Assembly: GCF_040659735.1 (NCBI RefSeq)
Contig: NZ_JBFANZ010000019.1
Location: 1-64,000 of the forward strand
Source: Micromonospora_I sp040659735
Lineage (GTDB): Bacteria > Actinomycetota > Actinomycetes > Mycobacteriales > Micromonosporaceae
Direction of reading: 5' to 3'
DNA length: 64,000 nucleotides
In this document: positions 7,325-15,303 of the stretch, one piece after another
How the letters are laid out: the number at the start of each line of letters is the position of its first letter
Numbering within the stretch: the first letter of the stretch is position 1
The notes under the pieces: generated by a model
The model's input: the letters and a program-made list of their open reading frames with translations, nothing else
Databases searched by the model: none
What the model was told of the DNA's origin: nothing
Made by a program: the position numbers and the translations under genes

Positions 7325-7804
7325 TCACCGCATGTTATGGACTGCGCAGGCGATTTCCTGCCGCAACAGCGCCGCCTCCTCGTCGCGGTCGCACAGCAGC
7401 AGCACCTTGAACGGGACGCCCTTGCCGTCCGGCTGGCCGAGCGGGCTCGCCCAGTGATGAACGGCCCGAGACAGAATCCGGAACATCGTGTGCTGATCCT
7501 CGGCACTCCTCGACAGAAACCGGGGCGCGTTCTCGACAACGATCACGTACCCGTCCGCGGGCAACCAGTTCAGATCCCGGAGACAGTCGGACAACGCGTC
7601 CCAGTTCCAGCCGAAGTAGCCGGGAAAAAGCAGCGCGTCGGAGAACTCGTAGAAGGCGTGGTTCGCATCCGTCATCCTCGTTCCGTCAAGCCGGGCAACG
7701 ACGAACCTGCCCGTTGCCGGTAGCACCGCCGCCAGCTCCACCAGGGCACTGCGCAAGCAGACCGCAAGCTGATCAGTGGAGCCGTTCCACCAGTCTTTCA
7801 TCAT
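7325..7804 (-). CDS. Barstar family ribonuclease inhibitor
   Basis: A 159-residue protein with the barstar core: MTDANHAFYEFSDALLFP, GYFGWNWDALSDCLRDL, and a C-terminal strand-helix with LLLCDRDEEAA. Barstars bind and block barnase-type RNases with acidic residues that mimic RNA. No barnase-like gene is next to it, so it is an orphan immunity gene here, as is common where toxin genes have been lost. Two ATGs in tandem (7804, 7801) are possible starts. It stands between other leftward immunity-like genes. Confidence 0.85.
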   Translation of the reverse strand: MMKDWWNGSTDQLAVCLRSALVELAAVLPATGRFVVARLDGTRMTDANHAFYEFSDALLFPGYFGWNWDALSDCLRDLNWLPADGYVIVVENAPRFLSRSAEDQHTMFRILSRAVHHWASPLGQPDGKGVPFKVLLLCDRDEEAALLRQEIACAVHNMR

Positions 7805-7963
7805 TCAACCCCATCACGGTCCACATAGTTCCTAGCGACCTTCACACACGCCGTGTCTCCCATGGTGTCAGTGTGCCCGGGAGGCAGCACAGTACGACGG
7901 ACAGGCCTCGACCGAATGACCGGATCGGCCGCAGAGCGGGCGCGCTGGCGTGCCGAGCGGCCG

Positions 7964-8605
7964 TCAATGTCCGTACTGTTGCTCGCGCACTTCTTCGGCG
8001 GTGACGTCCGGGCTGGCGTTGAGGTCGGCGGCGATCTGAGCCGGCAGCGGGTAGACAGGTTCGACAGGCAGGTGAGCTGCCGCCGACTGTTCGTCGCCCT
8101 CGCGCAGAAGGTCCCTCACGCGGTGAACGGTGGGGGTGATGTCCGTGATGGCAAGTACCCAGTCGTCGACGTACCGGTCGACAGCCTCGCCGGACAACCC
8201 AACCTGCAGCGACCGGTACGGCAGCGCCTTAAGATGCAACGACCGTTCCGGATCCCACTGCACTCGCACCGGGCTGATCTTCAGTTTCCGCGACCACGTC
8301 GCCTTGTCGCCGTGCACGTCTCGGTCATAGTGACTCAGGCAGGCTCGCGCCAGCGCCCACTCAAATCCCTCCCGCGTGATGTCGATGGACAGCACGCGCT
8401 CCTGCCCCGGCTTGGTAGCCCAGCCGCAGCGGTACATCATCCACAGGAAAGACGGCTTGATCCACGTCATCCGGTCCCGCTTGAAGGGGGTCACGAAACG
8501 GCCGGCTGCCACCGCCGGCAGCGCAACCTCCGGGGGATACGCCTGGTACACGGTGACGGTGTCGGCCGAGTAGCGGGCGCGGATCTGACGGGCGGGAACG
8601 GACAC
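7964..8605 (-). CDS. DUF4291 family protein
   Basis: From the GTG at 8605 (VSVPARQIRA), 213 residues. The DUF4291 signature runs through VYQAYPPEVALPAVAAGRFV, FKRDRMTWIKPSFLWMMYR and GWATKPGQERVL, ending with a Tyr-rich RYVDDWVLAITDIT segment. The biochemical role is unknown to me. The frame is open further upstream to 8725, but the family normally begins near VPARQIRA and a GAGGA-type site precedes this GTG. It is divergent from the membrane protein at 8749. Confidence 0.8.
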   Translation of the reverse strand: MSVPARQIRARYSADTVTVYQAYPPEVALPAVAAGRFVTPFKRDRMTWIKPSFLWMMYRCGWATKPGQERVLSIDITREGFEWALARACLSHYDRDVHGDKATWSRKLKISPVRVQWDPERSLHLKALPYRSLQVGLSGEAVDRYVDDWVLAITDITPTVHRVRDLLREGDEQSAAAHLPVEPVYPLPAQIAADLNASPDVTAEEVREQQYGH

Positions 8606-8748
8606 AACGTAATCCTCACCGATCGGGACTCGACTGCTCCACCGAGATTCCGCACCCACGCCAGCGCCAGGCTGAAATGAACCTGCGCCTGCGTCCGCAT
8701 CTGCGTTTGCCCTTGAGATTTGCAACCGGCGAGGCTACCGTCGCGCGA

Positions 8749-9159
8749 ATGCCAGATGATCCGTTGGATTCAGGCAAGCCGCGCGAGGGGCTGGCCCGGA
8801 GCCTGCGCGCGGCGCTCATCTGGACCCCTATCGGGCTGCCAGCGGTCGGGCTCCAATTTGTCGTTTGGGATGCGACCGACAGCTACTGGCTCGGGTATCT
8901 GGCGGGGTCGGTGCTGCCCGTCGTGGTGACGCCATGGCTCGCGCCTCGGGTGTCCTACCGCCGTCGGGACATCCTGATCACCGTGATCGCGTGGCCACAC
9001 ATGGCGGGTCGGATCGCTTCGCGAATGGCGTTGCTGCCGTACCGGGACTGGACGCCTCGGACGGACGAGGTGCGCCGATCCCGCTGGCATCACAACCCGC
9101 GCTATGCAGGCTACTGGTGGATCTCGCGCAACCCGTCACCGTGGCCGTTGAAGAGGTGA
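8749..9159 (+). CDS. Small membrane protein, 136 aa, unknown function
   Basis: The ATG at 8749 starts a 136-residue protein. It has two or three hydrophobic segments (LIWTPIGLPAVGLQFVVW, then WLGYLAGSVLPVVVTPWLAP, and a weaker ILITVIAWPHMAG), followed by a basic, aromatic tail. I do not recognise the family. Codon use is less GC-biased than in the core genes, as in the rest of this accessory stretch. Confidence 0.6.
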   Translation: MPDDPLDSGKPREGLARSLRAALIWTPIGLPAVGLQFVVWDATDSYWLGYLAGSVLPVVVTPWLAPRVSYRRRDILITVIAWPHMAGRIASRMALLPYRDWTPRTDEVRRSRWHHNPRYAGYWWISRNPSPWPLKR

Positions 9160-9784
9160 CAGGTCCCGGGCCATTCATACCTATATGCCGCGATGCGCGC
9201 CCCTGTCGCGGACCGTGAGGGCCTCCGCGACGCGTCTTTAGGATCATGTCAAGCATCTGGTGGGACGCGGATGGTCAAGCATGTTCCGTGACGGGACAAC
9301 AGCCCACGGCATTGCGTTGCCGAATTCCGCTCTATCAGATCAAGGCGGCCCGCAAGCGGGCCGCGCCGGCCCGGCCCCGGCCTGCTGGCGACCTCCGGCC
9401 GGCATCGGCCGGGCGGCGGTCCCAGCCAGGGTCTTTCGCTCTGCCGGCCCTACTGATTGCCTCCGTGCCCGTTGCGTGCCCGATGGATGGTCTCGGACAG
9501 GGCTTCGGCGGTCGCCGGGGTGCGGTCACTGCGCCTCCGGCGGGGGCGCTCCGGCTCCAGGATGGCCGGGGCACCACCGGCGGGTCACCGTCCGTGGGTG
9601 GTTGTAGGCCATCCCGCCCGCCATCGACCCGGGCAAGCCGAGCAGACCCCCGCCCAGCCCGCCAGCGTCCGTACGAGCCGTCAAGGTCCGCTTGACGTGG
9701 CGGGCCGAGCGCGGGCCCGCTCCCCGGAAGGGCGGGTCGACGGCAGACAGGATGGCGGGTCGAGGGGTGTTGCCGCACGTCGGG
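9160..9784. other. Gene-poor scar region
   Basis: No intact gene. It contains a GC hairpin (9345-9353 with 9356-9364) that could end transcription of the upstream gene, the integrase remnant at 9424-9516, and GC-rich sequence with no recognisable coding content. Confidence 0.5.
9424..9516 (-). pseudogene. 3'-terminal scar of a second integrase gene
   Basis: This stretch is about 90% identical by eye to 3383-3475, which holds the end of the tRNA terminator and the 3' end of the integrase pseudogene. On the minus strand it encodes TAEALSETIHRARNGHGGNQ followed by TAG (9450-9452). It includes the GTGCCCG repeat pair (9465-9484). Everything upstream of the integrase tail, and the attachment site, is missing. 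Confidence 0.75.
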
Positions 9785-10411
9785 CTAGCGTGTTCCAACC
9801 ACCGATCTGATGGCCTCGACGTAGTCGTAGAAGCGCTGCGTCCGTTGCCCCGACTCTCTCATCGCTTGGGATAAATCCCCCTTCGGGAAGAACGACTTGC
9901 GCAGGGCATGAGATAGCTCTAGCTGCACCCCGACGCCTCGCCGGTTTTTGTTGCAGATGTTGCGGGGGTCCGTTCCGGCTATCTCCATCGAACCGGACGT
10001 GAGCCTGAACCCGCTGTTGGTCAGCGCGGTCGAGATTTTTCGTTCAAGGTCGCTGTCCACTCCGCCAAGGGCGGTTTCGGCTTCGCCAGTCGGGCCCGTG
10101 TAGCCGTGGAAAGAAATGGTTCTGTCCGCTCCGCCTACCACGGCTAGGCATTGCGGCTCGTCGAAATCGACGGAGGTGATGTGCAGATCGGAGTTGTGGT
10201 GGGATTTGATGCCGGCGAACACGTAGGTGTCCATGAGTCCGTCGCCTACGGCCAGCGCCAACTCTCCGCTGCCCTGTTCAATGCCGCCGCCGTGGATTGC
10301 GATGGCTGCCCACGACGTCGTCGGCACGTTTAGCACCGTCCGGGTGTAGTCAACGCCCTCCTCTTCAACGGCGGCGAGCTCGGCGTAGGTGTCGTACCGG
10401 TCGCCCACCAC
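9785..10411 (-). CDS. Poly-gamma-glutamate hydrolase family protein (PghP-like, PF05908 type)
   Basis: A 208-residue protein with the family pattern: DRYDTYAELAAVE near the start, IAIHGGGIEQGS, HNSDLHITSVDFDEPQCL and ISFHGYTG, with His/Glu zinc-ligand candidates. The reference enzyme, from Bacillus phages, degrades the poly-gamma-glutamate capsule; in actinomycetes the substrate is unknown. There is no signal peptide, so it acts inside the cell or is released by lysis. The start is a GTG at 10411. The gene lies in the accessory stretch and may be phage-derived. Confidence 0.8.
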   Translation of the reverse strand: MVGDRYDTYAELAAVEEEGVDYTRTVLNVPTTSWAAIAIHGGGIEQGSGELALAVGDGLMDTYVFAGIKSHHNSDLHITSVDFDEPQCLAVVGGADRTISFHGYTGPTGEAETALGGVDSDLERKISTALTNSGFRLTSGSMEIAGTDPRNICNKNRRGVGVQLELSHALRKSFFPKGDLSQAMRESGQRTQRFYDYVEAIRSVVGTR

Positions 10412-10426
10412 TACCTCCCGTTCAAG

Positions 10427-10528
10427 ATGCCGGCCGACGTCGCGACACTGCCGCCCGATCAGATTAGCGTCGGGCCGGAGCTGCTGACCGTGGCGCTCAC
10501 AACTGTCCGCTCACAGTTCGCAGCCTAA
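10427..10528 (+). pseudogene. Possible 3' gene scrap, unknown family
   Basis: From ATG 10427 a 33-codon frame ends with TAA and has ordinary amino-acid composition (LPPDQISVGPELLTVALTTV). There is no ribosome site. It looks like the tail of a lost gene. The rest of 10412-10650 shows nothing. Confidence 0.2.
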
Positions 10529-10650
10529 TCGGAGGCCAACCAGTCCGGCCTCGACAACGCCCCATTTCGTCCGAGCGCGCTCGGCAGTCGACCTTGATGC
10601 GATGCAGGTCCAAGGCCTCTGGCGTCGCGGTGCGGCGATGATGGATGTGA

Positions 10651-12123
10651 CTAGCGCAGCGAGGGATCCGTTGACGTCGGAGCGGCCGGCCGCAGTCCGC
10701 TCGGAGCGGGGCTGTGTTCGACCGGATCGCTCCGGCGCGTTCCCAGGTGCGACCTCCGCTCGCGCAAGGCGAGCCATCCGGCCACGCCGACAACGGTGAG
10801 CATCACCGCGTTGTGCGTGTACTTGCGTGCCGGGGAGGTTTCGCCGATCAGCGGGTAGTAGAGGAACGCGAGGATGCCGCGGCTCACCAGCGCTCCGGTC
10901 GCAACCGCGGCCGCGTGGCGCACGCTCCAGCCGTGGCCGCGCGAAACGTGACCGAGCAAGGCGGCGCCGGCGGCGAGCACGGACGTCGTGATGGCGACGC
11001 CTGTCCAGTTTTCAGGTACCGCGGTGGCCGCGGCCAGCAGCAGGAACGAAGCTGCGACGGTCACCAGCAGGCGAGGGGCGCGCCGGGTGCGTGGCCGTCT
11101 CGGCCGTCGGCGTCCCAGGATGACGGCGGCACCGACGCACAGCCCGGCAGCCACGACTGATGCCGTGACCTGGGCGGCTGATGCGCTGTGCGACTCAGGG
11201 TCGGTGAGGATGACCGCTGCCGCCAGTACGTACCCGCTCGCTGCGGCGGCGGCGCCGGGGAGGCCCACCCACGGCGTGTGCGCGGTCTTCGGTCGCCATG
11301 CCTCGGCGACCGCGATGGGTGCGCAGAAGCTGTAGATGACGTGTCCCAGGACGAAGTTCAGTGCGTTGGTCGCGCTGAACCCGAGCGGGTCGATGAAGGT
11401 GCCCCGCAGGGACTGGTTCCAGGTTTCGATGTCGCGGTAGTCCGTGCTGAACAACGCCTGGTCGATCACCCCTGGTTGGATGATCCCGAGCGCGAACGCG
11501 AGCATGATGATGGACGGCCAGCCCCATCCATTGCGTCGCGCGACCTCACGGATCAACAGCGCCGGTGCGCCGTACAGCGCGGCAAAGAAGACGACGGCGA
11601 ACAGCAGGCGTCCGGGGCGGCCGGTGCTGTCGTCGTAGGCGGCCAGCAGCTCGGCGCCGACCGCCGACAGCATCAGCAGGGCCGCGACCTGGGCGGCCCG
11701 TGCGCGGCGGTCGCACTTTGCGACCGGGTCTTGTGGCCGGCGCTCGACGGTGACCCCGCGCGCAGAACGGCGAAGGAGGAGTGCCACGGCCGACACGGTG
11801 GCGACCAGTAAGCCGAGCGCTTGAAGCCACCGCGCCGCACCGAGAGCCGCGCCGTCGGCGAACCACAATCCGCCGATCCGGTCGCTCGTCACCAGCCGCC
11901 CGGCGACCAGGCCGGCGGCGGCGAGCCCGACAAGACTGCCGATGCGTCGGCCCGCGAAGGTCGCGATCGCCGACCCGGCCAACAGGATGGGAATCCCGAC
12001 CGGGAATGCAGGTCGGGGTTGGGTTGCCAGCCAAGCGGCTCCGAGGCCGAGCGCGCCGAGCACCAGTCCGGCAACCAGCGTTCCGCGTGCCAATCCGTCG
12101 CGCAGGACACTCACAACGGTCAT
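10651..12123 (-). CDS. Polytopic membrane protein, TetR-controlled, unknown substrate
   Basis: A 490-residue protein with about 12 hydrophobic segments and short loops; the C-terminal 30 residues are hydrophilic. No transporter family motif is recognised. It is transcribed away from the tetR gene, and its ATG (12123) touches the operator palindrome 12124-12147. The arrangement is that of a TetR-regulated efflux or membrane enzyme gene. No Shine-Dalgarno sequence fits between promoter and ATG, so either the leader is extremely short or translation starts at the internal GTG a few codons down. Confidence 0.75.
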   Translation of the reverse strand: MTVVSVLRDGLARGTLVAGLVLGALGLGAAWLATQPRPAFPVGIPILLAGSAIATFAGRRIGSLVGLAAAGLVAGRLVTSDRIGGLWFADGAALGAARWLQALGLLVATVSAVALLLRRSARGVTVERRPQDPVAKCDRRARAAQVAALLMLSAVGAELLAAYDDSTGRPGRLLFAVVFFAALYGAPALLIREVARRNGWGWPSIIMLAFALGIIQPGVIDQALFSTDYRDIETWNQSLRGTFIDPLGFSATNALNFVLGHVIYSFCAPIAVAEAWRPKTAHTPWVGLPGAAAAASGYVLAAAVILTDPESHSASAAQVTASVVAAGLCVGAAVILGRRRPRRPRTRRAPRLLVTVAASFLLLAAATAVPENWTGVAITTSVLAAGAALLGHVSRGHGWSVRHAAAVATGALVSRGILAFLYYPLIGETSPARKYTHNAVMLTVVGVAGWLALRERRSHLGTRRSDPVEHSPAPSGLRPAAPTSTDPSLR

Positions 12124-12147
12124 GCTACCATACGGTCGTATGGTAGC
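12124..12147. promoter_or_regulatory. Shared TetR operator/divergent promoter
   Basis: The ten-base arms GCTACCATAC and GTATGGTAGC are separated by four bases. The arms also contain TACCAT (-10-like) on each strand. The palindrome spans the whole gap between the two ATGs and includes the tetR start codon (12140-12142). Confidence 0.8.
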
Positions 12148-12715
12148 AGTCAACGTAGATCATGAAGCCGGCCGTGCCCGCCTTGCTGACATCGTCTGCG
12201 ATGTTGTAGCCGACGGCGGTTTGGAGGCGGTCAGCGTGCGCGCCGTGGCATCGGCCGCCGGTGTTTCGATCGGCGCGGTCCAGCACTACTTCCGGACCAA
12301 GGAAGCGATGTTGCTCGCAGCGCACGAACGCGCCAACGCAAAGGTGGGTGCGCGCGCCGAAGCGGCGGCCGCCGCTGCGACGACTCCGCGCGATGCCCTC
12401 CGCACGATCCTCCTCTCCGTGCTTCCAAACGACGAGCCTTCCCGCCGCGACCTTCAGGTGTTCATCGCCTTCGAAACCGCAGCACTACACTCGCCCAGGC
12501 TCGCCGAGCAGGCCCGTCGCTCCAACGCGGAGCTCTACGCAGCCTTCGAGGAGCTATTCCGCCTCGCCGGCACGGCCGAGCCCCGCCGCGAAGCGATCGC
12601 CGCCGTCGGTCTACTCGGGCTCTGCCAGCCGTTGCTGCTCGCCGACCCGTACTGCTCACTCGAGGACGCTATCGCCGTCGTGGACGCGCATCTCGATCGC
12701 GCGCTGCCGCGTTGA
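12140..12715 (+). CDS. TetR-family transcriptional repressor
   Basis: A 191-residue protein. The N-terminal helix-turn-helix is clear: LADIVCDVVADGGLEAVSVR, then VASAAGVSIGAVQHYFRTKE. The C-terminal ligand-binding domain is helical and without recognisable specificity, of the BetI/AcrR-like type. It is divergent from the membrane protein gene and must bind the palindrome that overlaps its own start codon, so it very likely represses both genes. The ATG lies 8 bases after a TACCAT -10 element, which predicts a leaderless mRNA. Confidence 0.88.
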   Translation: MVAVNVDHEAGRARLADIVCDVVADGGLEAVSVRAVASAAGVSIGAVQHYFRTKEAMLLAAHERANAKVGARAEAAAAAATTPRDALRTILLSVLPNDEPSRRDLQVFIAFETAALHSPRLAEQARRSNAELYAAFEELFRLAGTAEPRREAIAAVGLLGLCQPLLLADPYCSLEDAIAVVDAHLDRALPR

Positions 12716-12921
12716 TGCCCAAGCCCACACCTGTGGCTGGCACCAAGCAACGCCTCCCGAAAGGTGCACGCATCTGCCGCGATCCGCGCGCTACGCAGCG
12801 TCACGCCGAGCTGGCCCGGTTGCCGGCCGGACGTGCCGATGTGCGGATGTCCGGTGACTCAGGGGTGATGATCACGCCTGTGGACTGGGCGCATACTGGG
12901 ACACACCGCGGCGAGCACTGA
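12716..12921. other. Gap without gene
   Basis: I see no supported gene or structure between the tetR stop and the coding remnant that begins at 12922. Confidence 0.4.
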
Positions 12922-13140
12922 CGGAGTGAAGCTTCGCGCTCCGAACCCGGACCGGTCCTTCAAGCCAAAGCGGCGATCTTCACCGACGTCAAGCGCGGAG
13001 ACGCGCCGCCCCGACCGGCCGGTACCGCCGCGGCCGGGGCGGTTGTGCATCTGCTGGCCACCGCCATCGAGGAGGGCCGGGACCTGTCCTCGATGAGCAG
13101 CATCCTGGCCGACAGCTCCTATCGTCTGCCGCCTGCCTGA
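12922..13140 (+). pseudogene. 5'-truncated gene remnant, unknown family
   Basis: One frame without a start codon has protein-like composition and ends with TGA at 13138-13140 (QAKAAIFTDVKRGD, then VVHLLATAIEEGRDLSSMSS). There is no ribosome site. It looks like the last 65 codons of a gene whose 5' part was lost. Family not recognised. Confidence 0.4.
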
Positions 13141-13150
13141 CGGTCCGGCC

Positions 13151-13882
13151 TCACTTCAGGTGCCGGGCGAAGAACCGGTTCCCGTCGTCCCCCTCGAACT
13201 GCGGGACGCCAGTGTGCCCGCCCATATTGGCGTGCAGCGTCTTCTCCTTGGAGCCGAAGGCGTCGAACAGGTCCAGGGCCAGCTGCCGGTCGTTTCCTTC
13301 GTCGTCCCACTGCAGCAGGACCTGCAGCGGAATGGTGACCTGCCGGGCCTCCTCGAACATGGTGCGGGGCACGAAACTCCCGGCGAACAGAAGGGCGGCC
13401 GAGATGCGCGGCTCGACCACCGCCAGCCGGAGGCCGATGGCGATCACGCCTCCCGCGTACCCGACCGGGCCGCCGATCTCGGGCAGCGAAAGGAGGGCGT
13501 CCAAGGCGGCCCGCCATTCCGGGACCGCCTTTTCGACCAGCGGGAGGACGAGCCGGTCGACGATCTCGTCGTCGACCGGCTCGCCGGCCTCCAGCGCCCG
13601 GCGCAGGTCGGCGCGGGCCTCCTCGGCGGCGGCGGAACGGGGTCGGTCACCGCTCCCGGGGAGCTCGATGGTGGCCGCGGCGAAGCCCTCCGCCGCGGAG
13701 TGCCGGGCCCGGGCCACCAGGCGGGGGTACATCATGTGCAGTCCGCCGGGGTGGCCAACCAGGATCAGCGGCGCCGGTGCGGACGCGGATCCGGGTGTCC
13801 ACAGGATGCCAGGGATCTCGCCGAGGGTGAATTCGCGCTCGAGGACGCCGTCGTCGAGGCGCTGTTCGGAAGTGAATCGCAT
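13151..13882 (-). CDS. Alpha/beta-hydrolase-fold protein lacking the usual nucleophile
   Basis: A 243-residue dienelactone-hydrolase-like protein: LILVGHPGGLHMMYPRL (oxyanion-hole region), IELPGSGDRPRS, LLQWDDEGNDRQ (acid region) and GGHTGVP (His region). At the position of the nucleophile elbow (usually GxSxG) it reads GYAGGVIAIG, with no Ser or Cys. Either the enzyme is inactive, it uses another chemistry, or the elbow has mutated. The ATG at 13882 is preceded by a weak purine stretch. It lies convergent to the remnant at 12922-13140. Confidence 0.8.
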   Translation of the reverse strand: MRFTSEQRLDDGVLEREFTLGEIPGILWTPGSASAPAPLILVGHPGGLHMMYPRLVARARHSAAEGFAAATIELPGSGDRPRSAAAEEARADLRRALEAGEPVDDEIVDRLVLPLVEKAVPEWRAALDALLSLPEIGGPVGYAGGVIAIGLRLAVVEPRISAALLFAGSFVPRTMFEEARQVTIPLQVLLQWDDEGNDRQLALDLFDAFGSKEKTLHANMGGHTGVPQFEGDDGNRFFARHLK

Positions 13883-14401
13883 GGTCGTGCCTTTCGGGAG
13901 TGCTCTTAACCGGCGCTCCCGGACGACCTATCGTCCGACCGTGACCCCAGAGGGGAGCACCCATGTCGATACTGCGTTCACGGGTACCACCTCCTCGATC
14001 TCTCGCACGGCCGCCGCAAAGGTAGCGGTGGTCGCCGTGGTCCGCCAACGGGTTTTTGCGGAGGCTCCGTGGCCGGGCACCGGCGGGCAGTCGTCTTGAT
14101 CCTTGCAAGGCGAGCGTCGGCGATCATGGGGAACCCACTGATCTACAACTTCCGCCACTACTTCGGTGTCGGCGACCACCTCGGCACTGGGCCAACTATC
14201 CCGAACACTCGTCACGTCCGGGCGGAATCCAGAGAGGGAGACCTCATCCCCGCTTGCGATTGGCTGTACAGCCATCCGTGCAGCCAAGCCGGCCGACGGA
14301 CGTCGACCTAGGTCGACGGAGGACGACGCGACGCGCAGATCAACCAGACTCGGCGACGTGCCCGTTCCGTGGCCGGCGGTCGACGCAGTGGCCGGTGCCG
14401 A
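13883..14401. other. Gap of about 520 bases, no supported gene
   Basis: It contains the upstream region of the hydrolase gene and an 18-bp perfect palindrome at 14301-14318. Frames on both strands have poor codon structure and no ribosome sites. Confidence 0.5.
14301..14318. repeat. Orphan 18-bp perfect palindrome
   Basis: CGTCGACCTAGGTCGACG reads the same on both strands. It has no loop, so it suits a dimeric DNA-binding protein better than a terminator. It lies 84 bp beyond the end of the methyltransferase gene with no adjacent promoter. Confidence 0.5.
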
Positions 14402-15109
14402 TCAGCGACGGGTGATCGGGTGGCGGCAGGTGTACAGCAACGCCGGCGGAATGTTGCGCCAGACAGGACGGCTGATCTTGACCTGCTCGAAGGTCTCAGA
14501 GAGGTGGCGGCGAAAGCGACGCGCGGCGGGAAACGGCAGCGCGGTCAGCGTCGTCACGGTGGCGAAGATCCCCTGCGGAGTCAGTCTCTTGCTGATCTCA
14601 GCCAGAATGCGTTTCTGCTGCTGGTCGCTGAATAGCGTCCAGGGCAGGGCGGAAATGATGGCGTCCGCCCGGGGTAGCCTCGCCTCGTCCATCAGGTCGG
14701 ATAGCTGCCTGGCGTCGCCGTGGATCACCTGCAGCCACGGGCGGCTGCGCTCCAGGTGGTGCACCATGTCCCGATTCACCTCGATCGCGACGAGCTTCCC
14801 GCCGCTCGGTAGACGGTTATGGATCGCGTCGGTGATGACACCCCCACCTGGTCCCAGTTCGACCACTACCGGCTGGTCCACGCCAGGCACCAACGACGCA
14901 GCCAGGGCGCCCAATCTCCTGGAGCTAGGTGCGATTGCGCCCAACTGGCCGGGGCTGCGCCAGATGGCGTGCATGAAGGCGCTGGTGTCGTCGGCAGTGC
15001 GATCGCCACGGTCTGCCTCGGCGGGCGGGCGTGCGAGGTAGCGACCGGATTTGGGCGTTTGCGGGATGCCCAGCGCGCGAGACAAGCGCACCTTGGTCCG
15101 CGAAGCCAT
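14402..15109 (-). CDS. SAM-dependent methyltransferase, phospholipid N-methyltransferase-like
   Basis: 235 residues from the ATG at 15109, which has AAGGGGA upstream. The Rossmann-type SAM motif VVELGPGGGVITDAI is followed by VAIEVNRDMV (acidic residue binding the ribose), VIHGDARQLSD and ADAIISALPWTLFS. This order matches PmtA-like phospholipid methyltransferases and related rRNA-type methylases. An N-terminal segment (FMHAIWRSPGQLGAIAPSSR) is typical of the PmtA group. The likely substrate is a membrane lipid, but this is inferred. It is divergent from the DUF402 gene with about 195 bp between them. Confidence 0.82.
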   Translation of the reverse strand: MASRTKVRLSRALGIPQTPKSGRYLARPPAEADRGDRTADDTSAFMHAIWRSPGQLGAIAPSSRRLGALAASLVPGVDQPVVVELGPGGGVITDAIHNRLPSGGKLVAIEVNRDMVHHLERSRPWLQVIHGDARQLSDLMDEARLPRADAIISALPWTLFSDQQQKRILAEISKRLTPQGIFATVTTLTALPFPAARRFRRHLSETFEQVKISRPVWRNIPPALLYTCRHPITRR

Positions 15110-15303
15110 CCGTGTCCCCTTCGCTGTCACCCGGTCGCCTGACCACTCCTGCTTCCCCAATTCGATCGCCAATAACGGGGCAGATAACCGATGGCTTGCG
15201 GAGCGCGTGCAGATGATCTGTTCCTGGCCGGGCTTGTACGTTCCGGTTGCGGCGATCACGTGCAATGTGATCGATCCGGACCCGTCGTAAGCTGTGGCAA
15301 GGT

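Noticed and set aside
9246..9695. Frames of 110-150 codons around 9250-9780
   Set aside because: Low-complexity GC-rich sequence; the only recognisable content is the integrase scar on the minus strand in a different frame.
13928..14287. 119-codon minus frame in the gap after the hydrolase gene
   Set aside because: Unordered composition, no ribosome site, no recognisable motif.
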